A stretch of 64,000 bases of DNA, taken from a bacterium (GTDB taxonomy: Bacteria; Krumholzibacteriota; Krumholzibacteriia; LZORAL124-64-63). The notes under the pieces are model-generated. The model was not told the DNA's origin. It ran no database searches and saw only the letters and a program-made list of their open reading frames with translations. A program made the translations under genes and the position numbers. This document shows positions 38,969-48,875 of the stretch, one piece after another. Where the stretch lies: positions 1-64,000 of the forward strand of contig JAAEOA010000352.1 in the NCBI GenBank assembly GCA_024223715.1, in the 5' to 3' direction. How positions within the stretch are numbered: the first letter of the stretch is position 1; every line of letters starts with the position of its first letter.

Positions 38969-41900
38969 CGTGATGCCACCCCCTGTCTCCCTGTTTCCGG
39001 GCAAAATAACTCAATCCCATATCCAAATACCGGGAGGGCTCCCACCCCAGCCTAAGAGAACTTTCCACATTGCGGCCCGGTTCGGGGTAAAACCAAGGTC
39101 GCTGAGACAAATCCGGCTCGTCGCTGTTCACGCTGGAAACCCGAAGATCGGCCTGAACAGTCCATTGCTGTTTAAACTTGTGACGAATATTGGGTTTCAA
39201 GGCGTATTCCTGCTGAGAGACTCCAGAGACCTGGTCATCACGAGTGAGGTAACCAGCAGCCAGGGTCAGGCGCAAATCGGAAGAGGGTCGGTAAGTATAA
39301 CCCAACTCGGCTTCGCGGCTGAGGCTTTCGTAACTTCGCCGGCTGCTGCTGGCACTTTCCTGCGAAGCACGACGCTCGTCTCGTTGAAGAATCTTGGCCA
39401 CAACCGAACTGCGACGGCCAATATTTACCGTTGATTTAACCTGGTACCCCCGAAGTAAGCGGTCTTCGGGATGATCGGCAAACTGACGATCCATGGTCTC
39501 CCGGTAATCAAATTTTCCTCTTAAGTCCACCGTTCGAATGTGCTGCAGAAAAGTCAGTTCTTCCGAGAAATTAAAATCTCCCAACACCGTTTCGTCCGGA
39601 TTAAAAATTGACTTTGGATGCAATTTCAACAATGACGCCACATCGTCTGTGGTGCTGCGTCCTTCCACAGAAACTTGAGTATTGGAAGTCCAGGCACCGT
39701 ACAACTTGTCTTTGCCCAGAAACTGAAATCCCTGTCGCCAGTTCATATCCACAACGACGGCTGTTGTGGCAACCAGACTGTCTGTGGCAGCCTGAACCAA
39801 ATTATATTCACCAAGACCCGGCCCAAGATAGTCACCATTCTCGTTATAATCTCCGTTGCCTTCTCCAACAAAAACAATCTGACGGTCCAGGACCCGGGAA
39901 CGGCTATTATCCAATCGATAACCAAAGGACCAGTCGCTGACCGTTCGGTCCCATTGACCGGAAACATTCAAACGACCCAGCCGGGTGCTCTGATCAGGCC
40001 CTTCATTGTGTTTGATTTCCCGCAAAGTTCCTTCCCCCACAACTCGCATGCCGCCGATGAGCGAGGAAATCAATCCGGCCTGATACGTCCGGCTATCTCT
40101 TTCGGTTTTCCAGCTGCCGGTGACAAGAGAATCTGCCAGTCCACGGTTGAAGTTCAAATGCCAATCAAAGCTTTGCCCTGAAGTTGATTTAAGGCCAAAA
40201 CCAGTTTCTTCAAGACTAAAACCCGCCGCCCGGTTGCTGCCAATGGTTGCATCCTGCCAGGATTGCATTTTATAGCGGACATCGGGTTCCACCGGCCCCA
40301 GCTTCCAGCGTATTTGATGCAAACGGCTGGTCCTTTGAATATCCAGAGGGTCAATTCCATCGGCCGCGGTGGCACCTTGCTCACGATGAAGACCCGATCC
40401 GCCAGCAAGGGCCCAAACAGCCTGACCCATTAGCTGATCTGCTTCCAGACTCTGGCCGTGTCGCAAACTTCCCCAGTTTCCTTTTAGCTCAATTTTTTTA
40501 TTGTCCTGGCCCATGGTCCAGGAAGCGGTAGCTCCGGATTCCTGATCTTTTTGGTCGAGAAACCCAATACGCCGAGCCCGGTCGGACAGCCCCCACCGAT
40601 CGTAATCGAATACAGTTTTGTGCACCTGGAAAGGTTTAAAACCCTCTTCACTCATTTCCCAAAAGCCATCAAATTCAACTAGCCCCAAGGAGGTATTTCC
40701 AAGGTTCAAATTTGTTGGTGCCACATGTCCGGAAAATCGACCAGCCATGGATTGATTGTCCTCATTATCAATTTCAGATAACTGGTTCAAATCAAGATTC
40801 CCAAAATTCCATTCACCCAAAAAATGGGTGCCACTGGTATCGCCCAAGCTGCTGGTTAAACTGGCCACACTCTGCATTTGCGGACGGGACAAAGGTCGGC
40901 CAATTCGGTAATTCCCCTGCTCATCGCCTTGATGTACAAAGACCTTCTGCCCCGTCTCGGTTAAAAAATCGAGAGTATAGTCACCATTGTCAGTACCCAC
41001 ATGAAAGAGGGAGAGGTTGAAATTGCCACCGTTGGGGTTATAAACATAGATGGTTTTACCGCCAACATCGGCCTGATCGTACAAGCCGGCACCCGGTTCC
41101 GCCTCGGAAACACCGGAAGCGACAGCCAGAAGAGGGTCGTCCCCGGCAGCAGCCAGAGTGGCTTCGTCATCAGCGGTCAACTCACCTGTGCGCAACCGGT
41201 GTGGGTCGTCTTTTTCACGAATGATTCTGGCATGAAATTGTCCGGGCAAATCAAGGCCGGCAATGGTGAAAGCCGTACCCGCACCGCCTCCCATGACGGT
41301 GCGGCCATAAGGGCCTTCACCTTGCTCATATTCAACAACAATAGTTGATTCTGCGGTGATGAGTTTTCGGTAAGTAAAAGTGATGCTTCCACGAACATAA
41401 TCGATTGTGTAATCACGGTCTGCACCTCGGGTCAGAACAGTTCCATCGAGGGTTACTTTTTCACTGCCAGCCACCAGAAATAAATTTTGTCCACCCCCGG
41501 CCCCAGCCAGAAAATACGGTCCCTGATTTGACTCCTGACCTCGAATTTGCAATGTTCGATAGAGCCCTCGGGGCGATCCTGCCAAAGCTTCAAAATTTGC
41601 TTGTCCCGGGTGAGCTTCCAGAGAAAATCCCTGCAATTTTCGACGGTAGTTCCCATAAGTGGAACCGGACCGTCGAGCAATAAAATCACCCAGAGTCGCA
41701 CTCCAGTTTTCAGCAATCATTTCCACAAGGACTTTGTCAATATCGCGTAACTCTTCCGTATTGCCTTCAGGTATTACCGGCAGGTTGTCGTCGGAAAGAA
41801 AAGCCCGCACTGCAATATCGTCTGTCAATTGGCCCATAATTGTAAGACGCAGATTTTGGTCGACCGTCATTTCCCTGCGGTTCCCGGAACTTACCTGAAC

Positions 41901-42368
41901 AGTTTTACTACCACTGACTTCCAGGTTGCCGGCGCTCCACATATTGTCGGAAAAGGTGGGTGTGCTGGATGACTCCAGCCGGCCGGTAGCCGGATTCAAG
42001 GTGGGCGGTTTGGCGACAGGACGCAGGTCCAGTCTTGGGGGTACGGCTACCGGCAGATAACTGTACTGAACAACCACCAGGGCTTTTTCTTCCGAGACAG
42101 ACCACAAACGCAGAGGAATGATCAGCCCACTTCGCGAACGGACCTGAAAATCCTCACCCTGAATCCAGGGATGCCCATCGACATAAATTTTAACTGAATT
42201 TCGGTCCAGAAAAGTGTGTTCCAATTGCAACGGGTTGTCGCGCACCGGACCCAGAATGAATTCTGTTTCCTGTCGATAGCTGGTATCATCGGAAAAGGCA
42301 ATCAGGGGCAGCAAACCCGGCAGGAGGCACAGCAGAGCCCACATCGTGAACCTGCGTGCAAAAATCAT
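38937..42368 (-). CDS. large predicted outer-membrane protein, family unnamed
   Basis: A 1,143-residue exported protein with a signal peptide (cleavage near residue 26). The N-terminal ~100 residues form a small beta domain ('VKIYVDGHPWIQGEDF'). A conserved block around 165-260 ('LSDDNLPVIPEGNTEELRDIDKV') recalls exported proteins of Bacteroidota, and a 'GADRDYTIDYVRGSITFTY' unit resembles repeats in SprA-like T9SS proteins. From about 480 to the end there are many alternating strands and it ends RLESTARF, typical of a barrel. It may be a very large beta-barrel or carry barrel plus plug. Coupled at both ends (four bases with the NHL lipoprotein, 32 with the Omp85 gene), it is probably a client or partner of the Omp85 protein. 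I do not recognise a named function. Confidence 0.7.
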   Translation of the reverse strand: MIFARRFTMWALLCLLPGLLPLIAFSDDTSYRQETEFILGPVRDNPLQLEHTFLDRNSVKIYVDGHPWIQGEDFQVRSRSGLIIPLRLWSVSEEKALVVVQYSYLPVAVPPRLDLRPVAKPPTLNPATGRLESSSTPTFSDNMWSAGNLEVSGSKTVQVSSGNRREMTVDQNLRLTIMGQLTDDIAVRAFLSDDNLPVIPEGNTEELRDIDKVLVEMIAENWSATLGDFIARRSGSTYGNYRRKLQGFSLEAHPGQANFEALAGSPRGLYRTLQIRGQESNQGPYFLAGAGGGQNLFLVAGSEKVTLDGTVLTRGADRDYTIDYVRGSITFTYRKLITAESTIVVEYEQGEGPYGRTVMGGGAGTAFTIAGLDLPGQFHARIIREKDDPHRLRTGELTADDEATLAAAGDDPLLAVASGVSEAEPGAGLYDQADVGGKTIYVYNPNGGNFNLSLFHVGTDNGDYTLDFLTETGQKVFVHQGDEQGNYRIGRPLSRPQMQSVASLTSSLGDTSGTHFLGEWNFGNLDLNQLSEIDNEDNQSMAGRFSGHVAPTNLNLGNTSLGLVEFDGFWEMSEEGFKPFQVHKTVFDYDRWGLSDRARRIGFLDQKDQESGATASWTMGQDNKKIELKGNWGSLRHGQSLEADQLMGQAVWALAGGSGLHREQGATAADGIDPLDIQRTSRLHQIRWKLGPVEPDVRYKMQSWQDATIGSNRAAGFSLEETGFGLKSTSGQSFDWHLNFNRGLADSLVTGSWKTERDSRTYQAGLISSLIGGMRVVGEGTLREIKHNEGPDQSTRLGRLNVSGQWDRTVSDWSFGYRLDNSRSRVLDRQIVFVGEGNGDYNENGDYLGPGLGEYNLVQAATDSLVATTAVVVDMNWRQGFQFLGKDKLYGAWTSNTQVSVEGRSTTDDVASLLKLHPKSIFNPDETVLGDFNFSEELTFLQHIRTVDLRGKFDYRETMDRQFADHPEDRLLRGYQVKSTVNIGRRSSVVAKILQRDERRASQESASSSRRSYESLSREAELGYTYRPSSDLRLTLAAGYLTRDDQVSGVSQQEYALKPNIRHKFKQQWTVQADLRVSSVNSDEPDLSQRPWFYPEPGRNVESSLRLGWEPSRYLDMGLSYFARKQGDRGWHHDVRLESTARF

Positions 42369-43345
42369 TCGTAAATGATCCGGTAAATCAGGATGGCCTG
42401 TCGGGAACGATCCATTACCGCCAGCTGTCCGGAGGGTCCCACGGCAAGATCCACAGGCATTTCTGGAATACCACGGACCGGCAAGTCAGAGCCGCTGGCA
42501 AAGAGGAATCGGAAATTCCGATCCAGGGTTGTGATACTGCCACTACCCAGATCGGCAACAAAAACATTTCCATGACGGTCTGAGTCAATTCCCCCGGGAG
42601 CAAGAAAAGGATTGTTGGCATCGTAAGTACCACCAACAATGCTTTCAAAAAAACCGGTCCGACTATAAATGCACAAACGTGAATTTCCGGTGTCAGCCAC
42701 AATAATTCTGCCATCAGGTAAAAAATCAATGCCATTGGGATTGGTGAACTGGTCATCCTGAACACCTGGTTCACCAAGTCGACTTTTCAGATTTAGAAAA
42801 GAATCCAGCTGCAAAACCTGTTGCTCGGAAACATCAGTCACGACCATACTACCGTCGCGGTCAACGGCAAAAGCCCCCACCCGGGTCATAACCGAAGGAT
42901 CAATGCGCCTCATGTTAAGCAATTGGTCCTGGTGGGCTCCGGACAAGTCAAAACGTTGAATGCTGTCAGAACCATTTTCCAGAATGAGGATTTTGAACCC
43001 ATCCACCGCAGCATCGACCGGGCGATATGGCCGAACCATGGGGCGGTCAAATTCATACCACCGGCCATTTCCGGAATCGAGCCCAAATACCTTGCCCCGT
43101 TTTTCATCGCAAATAATGAGAGAACCATCGCTGGTATATTCACAACCGGCAAGACCTTCGAGAGGGAAATATACTGCCGCAGCTTCATTTTCATAGGCTT
43201 GAACAAATTCAAGAGCTACTGGTGTCGAGCCTGATGACGCAACAGCGGATGAATTTCGTGAAGTGGAATTTCCAGCATAATCAACACTGCCGGCACAACC
43301 GGTCAGAACAGCCAGTAACAATAAAAACAGGGAGCGAAAAACCAT
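42365..43345 (-). CDS. NHL-repeat lipoprotein
   Basis: A 326-residue lipoprotein: the signal sequence ends in the lipobox LTGC (Cys near residue 17). An ~30-residue Ser/Asn-rich linker follows, then about six beta-propeller blades of NHL type ('NPNGIDFLPDGRIIVADTGNSRLCIY', 'APGGIDSDRHGNVFVADLGSG'). NHL propellers bind proteins or ligands. I start at the ATG 43343-43345, which overlaps the stop of the gene before by one base (TAATG). The stop overlaps the outer-membrane gene by four bases, so it is probably part of the same envelope complex. Confidence 0.82.
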   Translation of the reverse strand: MVFRSLFLLLLAVLTGCAGSVDYAGNSTSRNSSAVASSGSTPVALEFVQAYENEAAAVYFPLEGLAGCEYTSDGSLIICDEKRGKVFGLDSGNGRWYEFDRPMVRPYRPVDAAVDGFKILILENGSDSIQRFDLSGAHQDQLLNMRRIDPSVMTRVGAFAVDRDGSMVVTDVSEQQVLQLDSFLNLKSRLGEPGVQDDQFTNPNGIDFLPDGRIIVADTGNSRLCIYSRTGFFESIVGGTYDANNPFLAPGGIDSDRHGNVFVADLGSGSITTLDRNFRFLFASGSDLPVRGIPEMPVDLAVGPSGQLAVMDRSRQAILIYRIIYE

Positions 43346-44208
43346 TAGAAGCTCCGGGAAACAACACACTGAGCGCCAGGGTCCCGCCAGGACGGTAAAA
43401 GACCCAATTCCATATTCATTCCCAGAACTTCGGTTTCAAGGGTGCCGGGTTTGTGGCCATCTTTATTTCCTACCCCAATAACCGCATCGACAACGGATAT
43501 GGCGCGGTTAACCACGGAGAAAAGAATCATAAAGTCGCGATGGTCGTAGGCGGTGTTTCCGTCGGCTCGCATTTTCGTAAAATCCGTTCGCCGGGTATCG
43601 TTCACCCATTGCCAGGTATCGGCACCGGTAACCAAACCGCTGACTTCCTCCTGCAGAGCCCGTGCTTCCCGTCGGCGGGAATCGTTATAAGAATCACTGT
43701 CCATATACCGACCAACACTTTGCCAATAAGATTCGGCATGGTCGCCGTTGGCGCCGGAATAAATATCGGCGTATTCACGGGCCGATTCCATACGGGCATC
43801 GCCCTGAGCATCGAATACAAAATAGGAAATCCAGATAGCCCCTTCGACACCAGCCATAAGGTAGGCTTTTTTCTTATCCCCGTTGAAATACTGACCCGCA
43901 CCTGGCAGCAAAGCGGAAAAAACACCCGCTTTAATCTTGGGTCCCAGATCTGATGGTGTTCCATCGTCTATTTTCTTTTCTTCTTCAGCAGGTATACCCC
44001 CACCGAACTCATCAGGCTGCTGACCACCAATTTGGTCAAAAGCATAACCCGATGCACCGGATTGCCATAAAGCAGATGAAGATTGCCCCGTAACCGAAAT
44101 TTCCGTTTTCAGGAAAGAAGTATTCGATGGCAACTCCCAGGCTATGGCCATGGTGGCACAACAAACTATCATCAGGCCAACAGAGGCGGAAAAAATTTTA
44201 ATGGACAT
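43345..44208 (-). CDS. exported DUF5683-like membrane protein
   Basis: A 287-residue protein with an N-terminal signal peptide (cleavage near AIA, residue ~23) and a low-complexity region. The motif 'KAGVFSALLPGAGQYFNGDKKKAYLMAGVEGAIWIS' marks small envelope proteins of the DUF5683 type. A charged segment and a second hydrophobic stretch near residue 235 follow. It ends in CVVSRSF with a terminal Phe, which may mean a short membrane barrel or peripheral protein. The next protein upstream (44267-45268) shares the plan. Function unknown. Confidence 0.65.
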   Translation of the reverse strand: MSIKIFSASVGLMIVCCATMAIAWELPSNTSFLKTEISVTGQSSSALWQSGASGYAFDQIGGQQPDEFGGGIPAEEEKKIDDGTPSDLGPKIKAGVFSALLPGAGQYFNGDKKKAYLMAGVEGAIWISYFVFDAQGDARMESAREYADIYSGANGDHAESYWQSVGRYMDSDSYNDSRRREARALQEEVSGLVTGADTWQWVNDTRRTDFTKMRADGNTAYDHRDFMILFSVVNRAISVVDAVIGVGNKDGHKPGTLETEVLGMNMELGLLPSWRDPGAQCVVSRSF

Positions 44209-44266
44209 ATCGGGTCAGTCTCCTCAGATCAGACTTTTCAAAAAATTTCAGGGGCCATGATTTACT

Positions 44267-45268
44267 TTAGAAGGACACCTTGGTCATCAAAACACCCTTG
44301 GTCATTCCCATCGGTTGTGCAATGAATTCTACCGGATGTCCAGCCACTTCAAATTTGTTTTCCGGGCCACCACCGAGCATTCCCTGCAAATAAGCCACCT
44401 GCAGAACACTAAAAACCCTCATGCCGATGTTGACGTACATCCAACGATCCCGTTTTTTGAACGAATCGTTGCTTTCGACTCGCATGGAGCGATAAGTTTC
44501 ACGATTTTGGCTGACCCAAGGTTGGCGCAGATCACTAATGGTGTTTGTAGGTTCGTAGTCGTATTCGGGACGATCAACGCTGGCACGCTGGTAATCATCC
44601 CAGCCAAAAATGAATTGGTCCCACTTACCCAGGTTTTCATAGTACTCACGAAAATCTTCATCGGGAGTGACGTACAAGGGAAGGTTGTGCAATTCAGAAA
44701 CATCGGTTACTGGTTCGATGCCCGGAAAATACAAAGCCCCTTCACCAGATCTTTCCTGGTCTGTACTGGCCGGGTTGTAACCTTCGACCAGCCTTTCATC
44801 AGTATAATGAGCGTCTGCAAAAGCGTAATAATCGTCTCGCAGGTCTTCACCGTCCTGATGAGCTCCATAAGCTTGGGTCATGGCGAAAATATCTACGGCC
44901 ATCATCAGATAGCCTCGTTTGTGCCCCATGACAGCTTCACCAAGACCTGGCAGAACCGCTGAAGCCAGCATGCTCAAGCCCGCACTGGCACCACCGGAAT
45001 TGTATTCGCTTTCCGATTCCATTTCGTAACCTGCACCACCGCTAGTGCCAATTTCACCCTGGTCAAAATTCAAACCCGTCAGGGCCTGAGTTTCCAGGCT
45101 GTCGTGACGCAGCAACCATGATGCCCGAGCTTGTCCCCGATCGGACTCTTCAGTCAGCAAATGAAAATCCTGTCCAGCCAGAGACATTCCAGTCAGAGAC
45201 ATCAGGATCATCAGCATCAAACAGCCGATTATCACCAGTTTATTTTTGAATTGATTTGGCAGCGACAT
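44267..45268 (-). CDS. exported hypothetical protein related to its neighbour
   Basis: A 333-residue protein starting at the ATG 45266-45268, with GGGAGG close upstream; an in-frame start 30 bases earlier would overlap the metalloprotease stop. A signal peptide (about 1-32, ending SLAG) precedes an acidic stretch, a 'SMLASAVLPGLGEAVMGHKRGYLMMAVDI' segment matching the DUF5683-like motif of the adjacent protein, and a long charged loop. A second hydrophobic segment lies near residue 275. The C-terminus is KVSF. The two genes probably arose by duplication and act together at the envelope. Confidence 0.62.
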   Translation of the reverse strand: MSLPNQFKNKLVIIGCLMLMILMSLTGMSLAGQDFHLLTEESDRGQARASWLLRHDSLETQALTGLNFDQGEIGTSGGAGYEMESESEYNSGGASAGLSMLASAVLPGLGEAVMGHKRGYLMMAVDIFAMTQAYGAHQDGEDLRDDYYAFADAHYTDERLVEGYNPASTDQERSGEGALYFPGIEPVTDVSELHNLPLYVTPDEDFREYYENLGKWDQFIFGWDDYQRASVDRPEYDYEPTNTISDLRQPWVSQNRETYRSMRVESNDSFKKRDRWMYVNIGMRVFSVLQVAYLQGMLGGGPENKFEVAGHPVEFIAQPMGMTKGVLMTKVSF

Positions 45269-45294
45269 ATTTTCCTCCCTCTGAAAGATGGGCA

Positions 45295-48200
45295 TCATCG
45301 CTCCACCGCCAGAGTCATGGTTTTGGTTTCGGTTCCATTTTCCCCAGGGAAAACCAGACGCCCAAGATACAGGCCACTGACTAATCCCGATACATCCAAT
45401 TGATTTTCGTTGATGGCTTGTGCCGTAGTAGCGAATTCACCACGGGTAATTTCTTCACCCTGCAGGTTATAAAGAACAATCAGAGCAGTTCCTTCGCTGT
45501 AAGCGTAATACCGAACCGTAAGATCGCTTTCATGAACTGGGTTCGGATACAGAGTTACTTTTTTCATTTCCGCAGAAATGGGTGCTATTGAATCCAGATT
45601 TTGAGCTTCACCAAAAGCCCCCAGCCGTTCACTGGAGCCCATGGTTCCGAGCCACTGGCTGGTCGTATTGGTGGCACCAAAATCAGAAGTCAAGCCGTAG
45701 GTCACAAGACGTCCGTTAGCATGACTGCGGCCCACCGAGAACTCCGCTGTACCACCACTGGAAACCATGTAAAGTTGGTTTCGGATAGTTGGGCCAGCAC
45801 TCATGGCAAGACCAGCAGATCCGGTATCGCCCCATTTGAAAGGAAGCTGAGGCAGCAACTCACCGGTGGCATTCAGGCCCACCAGGTGGCCACCATCAGT
45901 ATTGAAGTAAATTTCATTGACTCCATCTCCAGTACCATCAACCACAACCAGCGGGCCGGAAATGCGGGTAAAATCGGGCAGAGGGAACAGGTCATAAAGT
46001 TTTCGGGGAAAACCTCGGACAAACGTTCCATCGGTGTGGTAAACAAAGATCCGTTCACTGGTAGCCAGCACGACATCTGAGCGACCATCGGCATCGACAT
46101 CAGCAACGGCCGGTTCACAAACCAAAGGTGAATTTAAACCATCAAAGAAGACCTGAACATTACCTTCCAGTCCCACGGTGGGAACAACGCCCAGATCATC
46201 CAGGGCAATATACCATTGGTCGGATGAATCATCGTTGGGAACAACTGTATGCACAGGTCCGGCAATCTCCCTGGCCCATTCATGAACAGCAGTGCCTTCC
46301 CAATGATGAAAAGTATTAACCTGAAGACCATCAGTCAGAGGCAATAACAAAGTATCGTAAGGGCGATCTTCATTGGAACGCATGACCGCAGGCTGGCCAA
46401 TGACTTCATGAGGAAGGTTGGCCGAAAAGGTAATGCTTCCATCGCTGACCTGGCTGGCTGTCATGGAATCAGGTGCGGTAACACAGACTACAAAACCAGC
46501 ACCGTTGTCGTCACGTCCAATGACCGGAGCATAAAGCATGGAATCGCCAACCGAAAGACTCCATAAAGGAACCGGCTCACCCGAAGCAGGAAACTCAATG
46601 CAGCCCAGAGTTCCCTGGCGGGTGCCATAAACCACTTGGGGGGAATCGGATGATGCGTCCAGAACCAGTGGAGCACCTGCCAGAGGTGAATCCAGGGTCA
46701 GGATGGCACCTTCTGGTTTGTTGGCAGGAGCAGAATAGGGTGAAGATCCATCAGCCCGTATAGCCATCAAAGAAGCGGGAAAATCATCTCCAGACCAATC
46801 GTGACCAGGAGCATCGGCAAAGACCAGAAGAGACTGTCCACCCACTTGAACAGGTGTTAAAGAAGCTGAGTCCAGCTGTCGTGATCCGGCCTGCCCCCCT
46901 GCGGCGGAAGCCTCATCTTCAGTGACCGAAGACACCTGCCAGGGGAAACCGGGATTAACCGGCACCACCTGGGCGCCAAAACGCATGACACTGGATGAGC
47001 GGTGATTATCGGGCCGGATATCGGTCAGAGAAGCACCGGACCAGCTGCGGTCAAAATTCCGACTGGAAGGCACACCATCGACAAATAGTTCTTTTGATTC
47101 GTTATTATTGCCAAACGGGTCGCGGTCTGAACCGTACCAACCCAGAACGTAGGCATCAAGAACACCGATATCCTGAATACCGTCCGACTCCACCAGACGC
47201 AAACCATCACCAAAACCATTGATGGTATTGTCGGCCAGATTCGAGGCGATGCGGTCCATGTTCACGTGCCAGACCAGCACCCCACCATTTGGCATGAAAT
47301 AATCGTACATGCCGCTGTTGGAATAATAGCCAACCGGACGTTCACCGGACAAATACTGAATAACCCCTGTAGCATCATCTTTTTCAAAGAAAAGACCAAA
47401 ATAAGGAGTGTAGGTTCCGCCCACGACATCGGGTGCAGGAGGAACATAGCGATTTTCCAGCAGGAAAAATTCACGGGGTGAAGACCCTATACGAATTGCC
47501 TGGGGATAACTCTCGTTAAAGTCGCCAAAACCGGCATCCCACATGGGATATTGACTGTAAGGAACCTGAACGGCCGGAAGCATATAGTCGCTGGATCGGC
47601 CATCAACTTCCTCCATTTCAACCCAACCAAGGAACCACTTATTCCAGACTGAAAGAGAAGGTGGCAGGACACCCGTGGCAGCCTTAATAATTGTATCATT
47701 TTCCGCCGTGATATGGCCCAGAGTTACAGGCAAATTGGTACCGGAATCCATCAGGTCCCAAATGCCAACTGAAGGATACCCGGTTGTTGTGTTGTAAACA
47801 TCGGGCAAACCAAGGGCGTGACCAAACTCATGATAAAAAGCGGCGGCAATACTGCCAAGACGCCCGTCAGTACTGGTTGTCTCCGGAATAATGGAACACT
47901 CACTCAATGAACCACCGGAAACCAGATTCTGCGGCTCACCAAGAGCCACAAAGAAAGTGGGAATGTCGTTTGGAGAATCTCCATTAATATCACTTTGCCA
48001 ATCGCTTCCCGCGTGAACAAAAATGATATAAGTAAGGGGGTCATCGTCGTCAAAATCACTGAAATCATAATCACTGCCGGCTGTCCCGGCATCCCCAACC
48101 TGAATAACGTCGCGCACCAGGGCTTCAAGGCTTTCCATGCTCCAGAAGGCTCCTGCCCCTGGGCCATAGTCGGCAATGTCGGTCAGCTTGTAGCTGCCGT

Positions 48201-48828
48201 TTTGTTCTTCAGGAAGAACGGTTCCTTCAATGTGAAGGCGACCACCTGATTGGTAGTTGTAGTACTCGGAAAGTCCAACAAGATGGCTCTCGTAAAAATC
48301 GCGGTTTCGTGGCGGAGGATCCACCAACAGGTCATCCAGATTTTCCGGAAGTTCCAGAACAAAATCACCTGAAGGGTCAACTGTGGTCAGGGCAGTATCA
48401 CGGTTGGTTTCAAATCCGATGCGTACAATAAGTACTTTCAGGGTATCGGTTCCGTCAAAAGCTTTATCAGCCTGCTGGCTGCTCTTATCAAACAGGGCTG
48501 TCCCCAGGCCCCTGTTTTTCAGTAGCTGACGGCTCAGTCGCGAAGTATGTTGATGGCCAACAAGTTCGTGGACTGCTTGCCAGCGACGAAAATATTCACC
48601 CTGACGTTCCTGTTCCCGAACAATCTTTTCCTGACCACCGGGAGTGTCCCGAATTTCAGTCCAGTCTTTGAACATTATTGGCTGACGACTGTAGGTACCC
48701 GGAGGATTACCTTCGGTTGCCGCTGTTCCGACCTGAGGCAAGGCTCCAAGAGCCCAGCCACAAGTCAGAATCAAAACGAACAAAGAGTTCCGGAGTTTCC
48801 CTTGGTTTTTTCTTTCAATGGGCCGCAA
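45295..48828 (-). CDS. M6 (immune inhibitor A-like) metalloprotease with C-terminal sorting domain
   Basis: A secreted protease of 1,177 residues. A signal peptide covers about 1-36. The peptidase M6 domain follows, with the zinc site HEFGHALGLPD at 333-343. A long beta-rich region (about 640-1080) contains FG-GAP-like stretches ('PAVADVDADGRSDVVLATSERIFVYHTDG'). The C-terminal ~85 residues read as a Por/T9SS type A sorting domain: 'LYPNPVHESDLTVRYYAYSEG', 'VLYNLQGEEI' and 'LVSGLYLGRL'. Such domains are recognised by the PorU/PorV system, whose likely genes follow directly upstream. The start is TTG (caa at 48826-48828) with GGAG nearby. Substrates are probably extracellular proteins. Confidence 0.9.
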   Translation of the reverse strand: MRPIERKNQGKLRNSLFVLILTCGWALGALPQVGTAATEGNPPGTYSRQPIMFKDWTEIRDTPGGQEKIVREQERQGEYFRRWQAVHELVGHQHTSRLSRQLLKNRGLGTALFDKSSQQADKAFDGTDTLKVLIVRIGFETNRDTALTTVDPSGDFVLELPENLDDLLVDPPPRNRDFYESHLVGLSEYYNYQSGGRLHIEGTVLPEEQNGSYKLTDIADYGPGAGAFWSMESLEALVRDVIQVGDAGTAGSDYDFSDFDDDDPLTYIIFVHAGSDWQSDINGDSPNDIPTFFVALGEPQNLVSGGSLSECSIIPETTSTDGRLGSIAAAFYHEFGHALGLPDVYNTTTGYPSVGIWDLMDSGTNLPVTLGHITAENDTIIKAATGVLPPSLSVWNKWFLGWVEMEEVDGRSSDYMLPAVQVPYSQYPMWDAGFGDFNESYPQAIRIGSSPREFFLLENRYVPPAPDVVGGTYTPYFGLFFEKDDATGVIQYLSGERPVGYYSNSGMYDYFMPNGGVLVWHVNMDRIASNLADNTINGFGDGLRLVESDGIQDIGVLDAYVLGWYGSDRDPFGNNNESKELFVDGVPSSRNFDRSWSGASLTDIRPDNHRSSSVMRFGAQVVPVNPGFPWQVSSVTEDEASAAGGQAGSRQLDSASLTPVQVGGQSLLVFADAPGHDWSGDDFPASLMAIRADGSSPYSAPANKPEGAILTLDSPLAGAPLVLDASSDSPQVVYGTRQGTLGCIEFPASGEPVPLWSLSVGDSMLYAPVIGRDDNGAGFVVCVTAPDSMTASQVSDGSITFSANLPHEVIGQPAVMRSNEDRPYDTLLLPLTDGLQVNTFHHWEGTAVHEWAREIAGPVHTVVPNDDSSDQWYIALDDLGVVPTVGLEGNVQVFFDGLNSPLVCEPAVADVDADGRSDVVLATSERIFVYHTDGTFVRGFPRKLYDLFPLPDFTRISGPLVVVDGTGDGVNEIYFNTDGGHLVGLNATGELLPQLPFKWGDTGSAGLAMSAGPTIRNQLYMVSSGGTAEFSVGRSHANGRLVTYGLTSDFGATNTTSQWLGTMGSSERLGAFGEAQNLDSIAPISAEMKKVTLYPNPVHESDLTVRYYAYSEGTALIVLYNLQGEEITRGEFATTAQAINENQLDVSGLVSGLYLGRLVFPGENGTETKTMTLAVER

Positions 48829-48875
48829 AAGCAGCTCTCCTTAATCAGGGGGGACAATGAGTAACGGCTTCCAAA

